Source: Uranotaenia lowii
Lineage: Eukaryota > Arthropoda > Insecta > Diptera > Culicidae
Direction: 5' to 3'
DNA length: 64,000 nt
NCBI RefSeq assembly: GCF_029784155.1
Contig: NC_073693.1
Coordinates: 234,582,304 to 234,646,303, forward strand
Part shown: one piece after another, positions 24,901 through 35,838 of the stretch
Numbering within the stretch: the stretch's first letter is position 1
Layout: each line of letters opens with the position of its first letter
Program-made: the position numbers and the translations under genes
Notes under the pieces: generated by a model
The model's database searches: none
Seen by the model: the letters and a program-made list of their open reading frames with translations, nothing else
What the model was told of the DNA's origin: nothing

Positions 24901-27900
24901 GAGAAGAAAAGGAACTTTTGAGCGCCAAGATAGCCCTTGATGCTACTCATTTCCTGTCTACCGAATACAAGCTTAGTGAAGACAATGCCAAGGCCTTCCT
25001 GCAATCTTTCAACAAACACATCCAGAAGGACATTGAGGCTGCTAAGGCTGATTTCGAAAAGAAATACACTCAATTGACCGCCGATATTAACAAAGTTACC
25101 AACAATTTGATTGCTGCCTTACCCGACTTCAGCAAATTCCAGGCTGATTACTCTGCTCAGTTAAGCAAGCTGCAAGATGAGCTGTTACAGGACCCAACAA
25201 TCAAACAGTTCTTCGAATTCGCAACTCGACTCTATGCTTCGTTCCATGAAGTCTTCGTACAATTGAGCAAAATCTTGACCGACGGCTTCCAGAAAGCTTC
25301 TGCCATCATTACCGACGTTATTGCCAAGCTTACAGAGACATTCAACACTAAATTGATGCCAGTGTTCAAGGAATTGTACACCAAGATCGAAGCTATCACA
25401 CTTGGCTTATACGAAGAAGCAGTTAAATTGGTTGTTGCCGTTTTCGAACGCAGCGTTAAGGCCCTGAAGACTTTCGAAGATGACTTCAACAAAATCGCCA
25501 AAAACATCTCCGAGCTGTTCAAGAACTTTGCTCAGAACTTCAACAAGGCAATCATCAGTCTGGAGAAGGAATTCAAGGAACTGTACAAGGCCATGCAAGA
25601 ATATTTGGATTCATTCGACGAATTCAAGGTTGTTAAGGAAATGTTCCACGAATACTTCGCTGGATTCGACCAATACGCTTACCAATTATTGAAGGAACTT
25701 TTGACAATGGCTGAAGATTTGTACCCAGTGCCAGAAGTTAAGGCCTTCACTGCCTCGGTTAACAACTACGTCACTAGCAAATTGGAAAAGAAACCAGTTA
25801 ACGATATTGAAGAGTTGAAGACTATCTTCATCAACTTTGTCAAGGCTCTAAATCTGTTGGTTGATAAACTGGCTTCAACGGTATCAACCTCTTTCGAAGA
25901 ACCAGGGTTCATGGGAGGAATTCCATCATTCGCTACGTTCAAGATTGTTCCATATATCAGCAGCATTAAATTCAGTCCATTTAACTATCTGCGCAATGAG
26001 AAGTTCTACTCGGTTCGCGATTTCTTGTACCAGTTCCGTCCGTATGCATGGAACCCACTTGCAGTTCTGCCACCGTTCAAACTTTACGGTGAACTTTCTG
26101 ACGGTAGCCATTTCTTCACCTTTGACGGCAAGCACTTCACTTTCCCAGGAAGCTGCCAGTACGTATTAGCATCGGACTTTGTCGATGGAAACTTCAGCAT
26201 CGTTGCTAACATTCAGAACGGAAAACTAAAGGCCATTTCTCTGATCGATAAGGACATCGTTGAGCTGAATGATAAGGGAGTTGTTACTTTGAACGGTAAG
26301 GCCACCGATTTGCCAATTCACAAAGACGACATCCACGTATGGCGCAAGTTCTACACGGTTAACTTGCTGAGCACTTATGGTGCCTCGGTTATGTGTACAA
26401 CCGATCTCAAGTTGTGTCACTTCAGCGTTTCTGGATTCTATCTTGGAAAGATCAGAGGTCTGTTGGGCAATGGTAACAACGAGCCTAACGATGATTATCT
26501 GCTGCCAAACGGAAAGATTTCCGAAAGTTCTACTGACTTTGCCAACAGCTACAAAACAACGAAATCGTGTGCTGCCGTTGCTGATCCAGGTCACACTTCG
26601 CATGAACACAGCAGTCCCGTGTGTGCCAAACTGTTCGGAAGTGAGAGCTCGTTGCGTTATTGCTTCTTCTTCAAGGATCAATCCAACTATCGGGAAGCTT
26701 GCGAACATGCCGTCCATGGTGCAGAAGATCCTGAAAAGGCTGGATGTGAAATTGCCTTCGCCTACGCTTCATCGTGTCGTCTGGATCTGATCCCGGTGAA
26801 TGTTCCATCGCAATGTGACAAATGCTCTGTCGGAGGAAAGTCTATCGATGTCGGAGATCAATTCAGCGTTACTTCGCCACAGAAGAAGGCCGATATTGTT
26901 GTTGTTGTTGACACTGCTCTTGGACCACTACTTGGTGAACTGGTGCAGGCATCGATCAACGATCTGCGCAAGGAACTCAAGGCTAGCGGCATCGCTGATA
27001 CTCAGGTCGTGGTCATCGGCTACAACAGGAACCAGAAGTACGTCAAGCTATTCACTAGCGACGGTAAACTCGACTACACCGGAAAGTTGGGACAGGCCAA
27101 CCTTGAGGGACCACAACGTTGCAAACCACTTGTGACCGGCAACAAAAATGTGGACGACTTCTTCAAAGCTCTGCATGACATCGGTGAACAGATCGCTGAA
27201 GATTTGGCACTCACCTCGGACGCCCAAGCTTTCCTGCAGGCCTTGCAGTATCCATTCCGTGCCACGGCTAGTAAATCTATTCTACTCATCCACTCTGACG
27301 ACACCGAGAAGACAGCTAATCCTGTAAGTTGATTGAGGTTACTTTTAAGTTGTTCAGCAAAGACTAACTATTTACTTTCATCGCAGTCTCGACCAATCAA
27401 ATCGCTTTTGGCTACCTTAGATCTCAAGTCCAAGGGTATTGGATTGCACGTGATAACGCCAGTTAAGAATCTCGGAATTACCAACAGCAAGGACCAGAAG
27501 AAGGTTAAGGAAATTGTTGGTAAGTATTAGAACATATCGGTGTCAGATTGTGCATCAGTACTAAATTTCATTTCCCACTCAACAGGATTCAACTCCAAGC
27601 AAGCATTCACGCTTGCCGACAGCAAGAAGCGCACCAATATCGGATCTACCGAGCTGAAGAACAACCTCAAGTTCGACTCCGACCAGCTGGTCGATTTGGT
27701 TCAGCACAACGACGGATTCGTGTTCGTGCTGCAGAACTTCAGCGGTCAGAAGCAGGCCAAGGACAAGAAATCCTTCGTATCAGTACTAGCGGCCGCGCTG
27801 AGTGAACAAATCTCACGGACGGAAATCTCCAGCGATTGCGTGTGCAAGCTTCGAAACGGTCTGCACGCGGAAGAATCCTGTGAAGCCAAGGAGACCAAGT

Positions 27901-28014
27901 ATCTGCCTCCAGTGGTAAGTGAATTATCGGTTGTTTTCTTAAGCCAAACATAAACTAATTTTTATCCTTTCTCCCTTACAATTTCAGAAAAAGGCCGGAG
28001 GTTCCAAGGGATAA
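12886..28014 (+). CDS. apolpp: Apolipophorin II/I precursor (apolipophorins; lipophorin structural protein)
   Basis: The ten coding exons are 12,886-12,961, 17,488-17,514, 17,585-18,108, 18,200-21,187, 21,250-21,740, 21,827-21,956, 22,014-27,323, 27,387-27,519, 27,586-27,914 and 27,988-28,014. All introns are GT/AG with consistent phases and the total is 10,035 nt, or 3,344 residues plus stop, the usual size for insect apolipophorins. Residues 1-25 are a signal peptide. From about residue 35 (YTFQPGNVYTYDLDSY) runs the large-lipid-transfer/vitellogenin N domain. RFRR ends at residue 715, a furin site that would release apoLp-II and apoLp-I. Lipid-binding beta-rich sequence fills much of apoLp-I, a helical stretch lies near 2,400-2,700, and a VWD domain near 2,770-2,930 carries GLLGNGNNEPNDD. 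The protein is made in fat body, secreted, and scaffolds lipophorin, the haemolymph lipid carrier (family knowledge). The ATG is the first in a CCACCATC context and opens the signal peptide. Confidence 0.97.
12962..17487 (+). other. apolpp intron 1 (4,526 bp)
   Basis: The intron is AT-rich and contains no recognised gene. Two stretches (about 14,150-14,350 and 15,540-15,960) are full of loose variants of the words TTCAGA, AATTCA and AGATTT and look like eroded relatives of the 13-bp minisatellite found elsewhere in the window. The acceptor is TTTTTGCAG ending at 17,487. Confidence 0.8.
17488..17514 (+). CDS. apolpp: apolpp exon 2, 27-nt micro-exon
   Basis: Nine codons' worth of sequence (giving ASCKTGCPA with the split codons) lie between TTTTTGCAG and GTAAGT. 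It encodes the first residues of mature apoLp-II including two cysteines. The phases on both sides are 1, so skipping it would keep the frame. Confidence 0.85.
19706..19717 (+). other. Furin-type processing site (RFRR) between apoLp-II and apoLp-I
   Basis: The codons for R-F-R-R are followed by Gly at residue 716. RX(K/R)R is the furin consensus, and insect apolipophorin precursors are known to be cut at the equivalent place into a roughly 75-80 kDa apoLp-II and a much larger apoLp-I. Confidence 0.85.
26095..26570 (+). other. VWD domain of apoLp-I
   Basis: Residues about 2,770-2,930: FTFDGKHFTFPGSCQYVLA opens the domain, and GLLGNGNNEPNDDYLLPNG with later cysteines closes it. This is the von Willebrand factor D fold that ends vitellogenin-type lipid transfer proteins. 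Confidence 0.9.
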
Positions 28015-28147
28015 ACGTTCAAAACCCAGTCAGCATATTTATTAAGTCAGCAACATCGCAAGCTGGGGCTGTATCATCCGATCGTCATTAGCAGTACAAA
28101 TATTCCTAAATAACTATTGTATTGTAGTACTTCACCAAAGCGAATCG

Positions 28148-28153
28148 AATAAA
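28148..28153 (+). terminator. Polyadenylation signal of apolpp
   Basis: AATAAA lies 134 nt after the stop codon, giving a 3' UTR of about 150 nt. Confidence 0.75.
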
Positions 28154-28165
28154 ATGAACCAATTT

Positions 28166-28901
28166 TTACACAACCTTTGGTTCGCTGCTTGTGAAAGAAA
28201 ATCATTTAAAAATAGTCGGCTTCAACAGTCAGATACTTAAAACAAGGATTTGGTTTGAAAACATTCTTTAAAACAACTTATTTTCCATACTTACCTAAAT
28301 ATGTATATTTCCTCCTTCGATTCCACCTAATAGAAGAAACCCTCGCGTTGGTTCAACACACACGATTTAAAAAAAAGCATTAATTCCAAATCAAATTTCT
28401 TATTCTTAGCTACTTTAAAACACACGTCACAGCCTATTAAAGATTTCTCAATCTCTTTTCTAGACTTTCGTTTTTTCTTCGAGAAAGAATGCAAAATTTC
28501 AAGAGAACATATTGGTATCCTTATTTATTCCAGTTAGGCTGGAACAAATATCAATCAAATTTCCAAAAAACCCGAAAGGGGGAAACAGTAAAATTTGAGG
28601 TGTTTCATGTGAATCTCTAAAAAAATCTCTAAATATTGGAAGATGAGAGTTATTAGATCTTTTAAATTCTTGGTTTTAAATATTTAACTTTTCTATTAAA
28701 AAAATACTTAATTCATAGATTTTGTGCAATGACATAGTATGCAACCTTTTTGCATACAAGCTTTCGTGCAATTTATTCCAATTTATTTGTTTTTCGCTTT
28801 ATTTTTTATTATTCCCCTTCCTCGCGATGTTCTTCGAGTGACAATAGAAGGATTTAAAATTTATTCCGGCCTTATTATCATTTATCATAAACATACATAT
28901 G
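28166..28901. other. AT-rich downstream flank, no feature seen
   Basis: No open frame of note and no repeat or TIR pair were recognised. Confidence 0.5.
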
Positions 28902-28905
28902 TATA

Positions 28906-29105
28906 GGGTAACGGACTTATTTTGGACCAGGGGACCTATTTTGGACCACCTTGTCTAGCTCTCTTATGAATCAAAAGATTATGAAACAATATAGTGCATT
29001 ATATTAAGTGCCCGGGCTTCAACTACATATATTTGTTAAAAAAATTCATGATTAGTTGCTTTATGAGAGCGCTAGACTTCCTGGTCCAAAATAAGTCCGT
29101 TACCC
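28906..29105. mobile_element. MITE with 26-bp perfect TIRs, 200 bp
   Basis: The left TIR 28,906-28,931 begins GGGTAACGGACTTATTTTGG and is the exact reverse complement of 29,080-29,105. Subterminal sequences (gtctagctctc / gagcgctagac) are also inverted. TATA flanks both ends, which fits a TA or TATA target duplication. A second TIR-like word (GGACCTATTTTGGACC) lies just inside the left end. There is no coding potential. Confidence 0.8.
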
Positions 29106-29109
29106 TATA

Positions 29110-29601
29110 TGAATAGATCACTTTTTTCCTTTTTGCAGATCAATACTGGACTCCTTTAGGTTGTTCCTTATGCATTTTCAAGTAATTCTGCCAATTTGAG
29201 ATCTTTTCAACTTATGTATCTCTGTGTTGCGTGATGAGTTTTTGAATAAAAAAAAGTCAATATTTCATATATATTTCCATCACAGAGAACGTTTAAGATC
29301 TTTAAAAAAATTTGCGGTTTGATTTGAACAATTATCTAAAACAGATTCATGTAGATGCTTGACATATCAACCATCATTCATCATGAAATTATCATATTGT
29401 ATAAACAACGACTTACTTAAACCCTTATATGGAAGCACAGAGAACCTTAAACTTCCAACTTGTACAGAATTCTACTTACAAGTTGGAAGTTTAAAATCAA
29501 CAATAAACGGGAAAAAATATTTTCCACAAAATCTTTTTTTGAAAAGATAGCCCTATTTATAACCATTCAAAGTTTGCTCTCTCAAGCATTTATTTAGAAG
29601 A
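29110..29601. other. AT-rich sequence with a local inverted repeat
   Basis: No gene is evident. TTAAACTTCCAACTTGTA near 29,448-29,465 and TACAAGTTGGAAGTTTAA near 29,476-29,493 form a perfect 18-bp stem. Confidence 0.4.
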
Positions 29602-29970
29602 TCTAAAATCTAAATCTGAATCTGAAATCTTAATCTGAAAACTGAATCTGAAATCTGAATCTGAAATCTGAATCTGAAATCTGAATCTGAAATCTGAATC
29701 TGAAATCTGAATCTGAAATCTGAATCTGAAATCTGAATCTGAAATCTGAATCTGAAATCTGAATCTGAAATCTGAATCTGAAATCTGAATCTGAAATCTG
29801 AATCTGAAATCTGAATCTGAAATCTGAATCTGAAATCTGAATCTGAAATCTGAATCTGAAATCTGAATCTGAAATCTGAATCTGAAATCTGAATCTGAAA
29901 TCTGAATCTGAAATCTGAATCTGAAATCTGAATCTGAAATCTGAATCTGAAATCTGAATCTAAATCTGAA
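29602..29970. repeat. 13-bp minisatellite array (GAAATCTGAATCT), about 27 copies
   Basis: Regular 13-bp units run from about 29,640 to 29,962 with eroded edges. The reverse complement of the unit, AGATTCAGATTTC, differs by one base from AGATTCAGAATTC, the unit of the large arrays at 42,676-54,152, so the two are the same family in opposite orientation. Confidence 0.9.
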
Positions 29971-30807
29971 ATGATAATTGATGAAGATATTTTCCTATAA
30001 ATTGTTGAACATTTCAGAAAGTATTTCCGCTTTTAGGGAGAATTGATCTCTGCTCAAGATGCGTAGGTATTCATCGAATATTACAATTAATGCTGCTCAT
30101 CAGCAAACAATTACAGGTCGTAAATAAATGATAATCCCCAGGTTCGGATGTGGAGAGAGCATAAAACCCCAGAACGGTTTATTAATACGCCCGGAACAGG
30201 CTTATTGCATTTGCCTAATAGGTTTGTAAATGAAATCGATTCCGGAAAAAGGGTGAACGCTCACCTGATGCCTGGTACTTTTCCGGGAATGGGGTTTGTC
30301 CTTAAAGGACTCTTTAAATTTAACCATGGATTCTGTAACTGCTAATGTCATCACGATGCCATCCTAAATTGTTTCTCGTAATTCTTTAAATTGATCGAAT
30401 CTATGTGTATACACCCAAAGAAGAGGTTGCAGAATTTCTATGGCAATCGGAGCTAACTACATATGTGCCGGAAATGGGTTGAAACGTGCATTGCGCCAAA
30501 GATGATATGATTGCTTTCCTGACTGCTGGCATTAAGACGGGCAAGTTGAATTGAGAAAAAGATAGCGTAGTTAAAATAGTCACAAAAACCAGGCTTGGTT
30601 GCACAGAAGAAATTAAATTGATGTTGATTTTTCAGTACAAAATATTCAATCATCCCATACAAACCTAAAATTTGAAATTTACTCATGTAAACGTTTAAAA
30701 AAAATTCTGCAAAAAATCATGGGTGAGTTATGAACTAATACACAGCTTTTCAGGCCCCAGGGTTTGAGAAATTAAAAAATTACCCCAAATCGACTCAGTC
30801 TTATATT
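29971..30807. other. Intergenic sequence without recognised genes
   Basis: Small open frames (30,148-30,345 plus; 30,453-30,686 minus) have no motif. Nothing else was seen. Confidence 0.4.
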
Positions 30808-31445
30808 CAAGCAACCAAAAGTCCCATAAAACAGATACGAAAAAGCTTACTCAGAACCGTCAATGATCTGAAATACGTTCTATGCAGCTCAAAATTTCAG
30901 ATCTTATTGATACTTTCAAGTTCCGAAACAGGTCTAAATAATCATCTGTTCAGCTTCCAGTGGCCTTTGAATTTAGCATTCATGGAATCATAAAATGACA
31001 AAAACTGTTCTCTCTATCCTGGTGATAATGGAACACGCTACTACAAGGCCACGCCTAGTGGTTACAAAAACTCGAAGTGGTGATACGATTTTCTAGCATA
31101 CCCTCAGGCGCACCCGTTCAACTAGAAGCCACTTTTTGCGACTTGGTAAGTCCCGTTTTGAGTACATTTGTGCACTTTTGTGGCCTTTTTATGACTTGAG
31201 GCCTGTACAAACAACGTACAAATAAATCGCTTTTGTATCTTTCAAGTTCATTATTAACTACATATAGTTAGTTCACTCATGGGAATTAGGCAAAATAGGT
31301 CATACAAAATACAACGTGCATGTAAATCATCTTTGCAACTTTCGATTTCATCAATGAGAACATATAATTCACTCAAGGGAATTGGGCAGTTGTTTCTCTT
31401 CTTCAAAGCCTTCATTTAAGTAAATACGTGACTTTTGGTTGCTTG
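30808..31445. mobile_element. Probable TIR element, 638 bp
   Basis: CAAGCAACCAAAAGTC at 30,808-30,823 is the exact reverse complement of 31,430-31,445. The interior has two related segments ending GGGAATTAGGCA and GGGAATTGGGCA. No target duplication was found, so the boundaries are approximate. Confidence 0.5.
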
Positions 31446-32488
31446 GCTACTCACTCGATATGGCGAGGGTCTAACAGTAACTATGTGCCGTCAAGAAGAG
31501 AAATTCTAAGTGATGGAGAAGCTGATATTTCGTAAGTTGGTAAAAATTTGTTGTGTATTCGTTATCTTTTCCTATTTTTACAGAATTTATTATTGGGATA
31601 GCTAGGACGACCAGACATCCATTATGAATGCGAATATTTTGCATCATCTAATCGGCAGAGAGGAACACACCATACGCGTGCCTTGGGTGAGTGCCACGAA
31701 ATAATCTGAGACACGCCCTCCAGAGAAACACATGAACACAATCAAAATCGTATGTTTCCCTTCGAGACGCGTGTTTGCCTGCCTGAGAAATCGACTGCTA
31801 TGATAGCAGCACACATATAAAAAAAACACGGGGATAAAATGCGAGCACATCGTACGAGTGTACGATTCAAACTGATTTCGCATGTACGCATTCGTATTCG
31901 TTGCCTCTAGGTATCTCGGCAGGACAAACCGAATGAGAATTCTTAATACTTAGTTCGGTGACTCAACTATCAATTTATTGCATGCTTTGTCGATTTCTGA
32001 GAGGACGCGCTTACTGGGCGTTTGTTTAAGTGAAGTGAAATGCAATAAGTGGTAACTCGGAAGAGAAAATTAAAAGTGCATCATGAGTCGGTTATAATTT
32101 TTTTTTCTGCAAAATCCAAATGTAGTTTTCATTTAAAAGATACGAATAAACTAACTATGTAAAAAATTAAATCTATGTGAATCGCATGTGTCAGAAACGA
32201 ACCCTATTCACATTCGATCAACGTTATCTTCACATACATTCTCGCCTACAAATCATATGAAAATTACGTGAATTCTGTTTGCATCGCAAGCTCTATTTAC
32301 TACCTGAAATTTACTTTCAGGCTTTATCACTTAAATTTCATGGTGGCAGAAATCTGTGTACATTTTCACGTAGCGTTTATGTGAAGTGTTTTATGAGTGT
32401 GGCAATGTAACACCGCACGCAAATTAATTTGCACGTCGCATTTATGTGAAAAACTACATCATTTGTATCTAATTGATTTTTACGTAGT
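31446..32488. other. Intergenic sequence, possible unassigned repeat
   Basis: No gene was recognised. The stretch 32,200-32,500 contains repeated ATGTGAA/TTCACAT and TACGTA words, suggesting an eroded TIR element into which the next LINE inserted. Confidence 0.3.
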
Positions 32489-32500
32489 TGCTACGTAAAT
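32489..32500 (+). repeat. Target-site duplication of LINE family B copy 3, left
   Basis: TGCTACGTAAAT is repeated at 34,244-34,255 on the far side of the LINE. Confidence 0.7.
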
Positions 32501-34243
32501 TTACATATTATTCCGTCTCACGACATAACTTGACGAACATAATTCCTAAAATTCACTCGGTCCATGGCAACCGTTCTCCAATTTCTCGGGCATCCCACTC
32601 TCGCCAGATCACGCTCCACTTGGTCTAACCACCTCGCTCGTTGCGCCCCCGCTCGTCTTGTTCCTACCGGATTCGTAGCGAACACCTGTTTTGCAGGACA
32701 GTCGTCCGGCATTCGCGCAACATGTCCCGCCCAGCGTATCCGTTCACCACCTTCTGATTGATTGATTGTTTGATTAGAGAGACTTTCACCACCATCTGGA
32801 TACTGGGTTCGCCGTAGAGTCGCGCGAGCTCGTGGTTCATCCTTCACCTCCACACTCCGTTCTCCTGTACGCCGCCAAAGATGGTTCTTAACACTCGTCG
32901 CTCGATTACTCCGAGTGTACGCAGGTCCTCCTCGAGCAATATCCATGTCTCGTGCCCGTATAGAACAACCGGTCTAATGAGCGTCATATACAGGTTACAC
33001 TTCGTGCGAGGGCTAAGTCTTCTCGTAATTCGCCTCCGGATCTCACGGCTGGTGTCATTGTCTGCGGTCACCAGTGAGCCGAGATAGACAAAGTCTTCGA
33101 CTATCTCCAGCTCGTCGCCATCGATCGTGACCTTGTTATTACTGGACAAGCGGGTTCGGTCGGTCTCGGATCCGCAGGCCAACATGTACTTCGTCTTGGA
33201 CGTATGAATCATCAACCCAATCCTTCCTGCTTCGCGTTTCAGTTTGCGGTAGATCTCCTCCACCGCCGCAAATGATCTGCCGACTATATCAATGTCATCG
33301 GCAAAGCAGATAAGTTGACTGGATCTGTTGAAAATCGTGCCCCGCATTTCGTCCACCGCTCGTCGAATAACACCTTCTAGCGCCACGTTGAACATCATGC
33401 AGGATAGACCATCACCTTGTCGAAGCCCCTGCGCGATTCGAATGAACTTGACAATTCACCCGAAATCCGCACACAGCACTGCGTACCATCCATCGTCGCC
33501 TTGATCAGTCTGATCAGCTTCCCGGAAAAGCCGTTCTCGTCCATAATTTTCCATAGCTCGTAACGGTCGATCGTGTCGTATGCGGCTTTGATGTCGATGA
33601 ATAGATGGTGCGTAGGGACTTGGTGTTCCCGGCATTTTTGGAGGATTTGCCGTAATGTGAATATCTGTTTGCTTGTGGCGTTAGGCGGCGGAGTAGGATT
33701 CGGGACAACACTTTGTAGGCGGCATTGAGGACAGTGATCGCTCGGTAGTTCTCACAGTCCAATTTGTCGCCCTTCTTGTAGATGGGGCATATTACCCCCT
33801 CCTTCCACTCCTCCGGTAGCTGTTCTATGTCCCAGATCCGCACTATCAACCGGTGTAGACAATCGGCCAACTTGTCCGGGCCCATTTTGATGAGTTCAGC
33901 TGCGATGCCATCCTTCCCAGCCGACTTGTTTCTGTTCAGCTGGCGAATGGCTTCCTTAACTTCACTCATCGTTGGGAGTGGCTCCCCTACGTCGTTGGCT
34001 ACGCCGGTGATGTACCTTCCCTCACCGTCTTGATCTCCTGCATGTGCGCCGTTCAGGTGTTCATCGAAGTGCTGCTTCCACCTTTTGATCACCTCACGAT
34101 TGTCCGTCAGGATGCCTCCGTCCTTATCCCGGCACATTTCGGCTTGCGGCACGAAGCCTTTGCGGGATGCGTTGAGTTTCTGATAGAACTTTCGTGTTTC
34201 TTGGGAACGATGCAGCTGCTCCAGCTCCTCGAGCTCCTCGAGC
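32501..34243 (-). mobile_element. LINE family B (RTE-like), copy 3, 5' truncated
   Basis: On the minus strand from 34,243: linker (ETRKFYQKLNASRKGF), then the RT fingers with NKSAGKDGIAAELIK, CPIYKKGDKLDCENYRAI and LNAAYKVLSRILLRRLTPQANR. After a deletion/frameshift near 33,660, fragments of the palm follow (KIMDENGFPGK region near 33,530; LICFADDIDIVGRS near 33,290-33,330 with the FADD catalytic pair), then the thumb and the GRIRWAGHVARMPDD C-terminal region to about 32,525. It lacks the endonuclease, so it is 5' truncated. It is flanked by a 12-bp duplication. Frame changes near 33,400 and 32,760-32,790 (a short insertion there) make it a pseudogene. Confidence 0.85.
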
Positions 34244-34255
34244 TGCTACGTAAAT
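34244..34255 (+). repeat. Target-site duplication of LINE family B copy 3, right
   Basis: This is identical to 32,489-32,500. Confidence 0.7.
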
Positions 34256-34616
34256 ATGGATTGTAATAGATACAAAAACCGAAAAGTGTTATTACAGGCC
34301 TACTTTTTCAATACCGAATACCGGTTTAACGTCGTTTCAAAAACTGGTATTTTTGGTATTTTATTTATTTATCTTTATCATTGATTGATAAATAACTAAA
34401 TTTTAAGCTGAACATGAAGAAATATTTTATTTTGCTTTTGAATTATCAAATCCGAGCTGCTGCATGCGAGCTAAACTTCGTGCACATATGCGACAATGAC
34501 ACACAAACTTCAAAAATTTGCGAACAGCCTGCGGAATATCATTCACGCTTGGTAACTGAATCTCAAACGTATAAACCTTTGCCGGTGTCATCAAAAGCTA
34601 TATAAATCGTGACTTA

Positions 34617-35400
34617 AAAGCAGAGATGTGCCTGATTTTTTAAAATTTGCCTGATTGTTTAAGGTCCATCCTGATAACCTGATTAGCCTCGTTTTTTTCT
34701 GATTTTAGGAAAAAGTCAGATTTTGCCTGATTTTTGGTTTTTACCTGGAGGAGGAAGACTGAAATTTGCTGCATCGTATTTTTACTGTTCGGCAACAAGC
34801 CAGCCATTGTTGAAAAGATTTGTAATCGTTCAAATTTTAACTTTAGATGATCAGTTTCGAGTAGTGAGTCATGTAACTCAGTTGTTAAGGTGCTAAATTT
34901 AGATTTAGCTATATTTTTAGAACAACCATTTATCAAGCCATTTTTATTTATCAGCTTCAAAACTTTGACGAAATTTGAGCGAGATAATACGCTTGATCAT
35001 GCAGGAATTCGCCAGAGCAAAACAAAACCTAATTAAATCATTGTTTTATGCAAAACAAGTGTTTTTCAGCATGAAAAAAAATTTATTAAAAATTACTAAA
35101 TAAGAAAGTAAAATTTTGAACCTTCGCACTGGTCGGTAGATTGATGAGAGAAATTTGACGTTTGTTTTTTTTTATTCAGTCTTCCTCCCCCAGGTTTTTA
35201 CAGAAAATTATATATTTCAGTAAGCAAAACTTTGTACAGATCAGACATGTGTAAATTCGCTTCGGAAAAAATCATTCTGCTGATTTCTTCCGAATTTAAC
35301 GCGTTATGTGCAGATTGATTTTATCTCCGTTTCAATCATTACGTCAATGCATACAAAACGAAGAGAACAGTTCTGCATTGATGATTTCGAAGCATCGCAG
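34617..35400. repeat. CCTGATTTTT-rich repeat fragment interrupted by a TIR element
   Basis: The words TGCCTGATTTT and CTGATTTTT recur at 34,629-34,735, and the same vocabulary is found in the complete element at 35,416-35,830. This is therefore probably a truncated relative, split by 34,744-35,194. Confidence 0.5.
34744..35194. mobile_element. TIR element of 451 bp with TTTTTA target duplication
   Basis: The left end CCTGGAGGAGGAAGACTGAA and the right end (reverse complement CCTGGGGGAGGAAGACTGAA) differ by one base. TTTTTA is found directly outside both ends (34,738-34,743 and 35,195-35,200). There is no transposase. Confidence 0.7.
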
Positions 35401-35415
35401 AAATAAAATCACACA

Positions 35416-35830
35416 TAGAGATGCCAATATGCCTGATTTTTCAGGTATTGGCCCTGCCTGACACCTGATAAGCCATTGAATGTGCTTGATTTTTGAAAAT
35501 ATGCCTAATTTTGCCTAATTTTTGCGAATGTGATGAAAAATGGATTGTAAAGAACTGGATTAGGTATCATTGCTGAAGTGAAAAAGCGGAAAGGTTGCTG
35601 AATCAAAGCAATCGAAAGATTCCCTTGAACTCTTATTCAAAAAAGGGAATTAAAGGGAATCTTTCGATTGCTTTGATGCTTAGATTTAGTAGAATTATGG
35701 CTTAAAAGAGGAGCGCTGACCAAAAAAAAAAGGTCATCACTTTTAGCTAAATTTTCGTTACGTAGCCTGATTTTGCCTGATTTTTATTTCACCAGTTCCC
35801 TGATTTTTGAAAAAAATGTTGGCAACCCTG
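35416..35830. mobile_element. hAT-like MITE, 415 bp, with 8-bp target duplication
   Basis: ATCACACA is at 35,408-35,415 and again at 35,831-35,838. The ends TAGAGATGCCAATAT and (reverse complement of the right end) CAGGGTTGCCAACAT agree at 11 of 15 positions and fit hAT ends. An 8-bp duplication is the hAT signature. There is no coding region. A similar right end is seen at 60,629-60,702. Confidence 0.75.
35602..35677. repeat. Perfect 25-bp inverted repeat (hairpin) inside the hAT-like MITE
   Basis: 35,602-35,626 (ATCAAAGCAATCGAAAGATT...) is the exact reverse complement of 35,653-35,677 with a 26-nt loop. A transcript would form a long stem of pre-miRNA-like size. Confidence 0.85.
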
Positions 35831-35838
35831 ATCACACA

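Noticed and set aside
17568..27800. Numerous open frames on the minus strand and other plus frames over the apolipophorin exons
   Set aside because: They are shadows of the GC-balanced coding exons. The true frame is fixed by phase-consistent splicing and protein identity.
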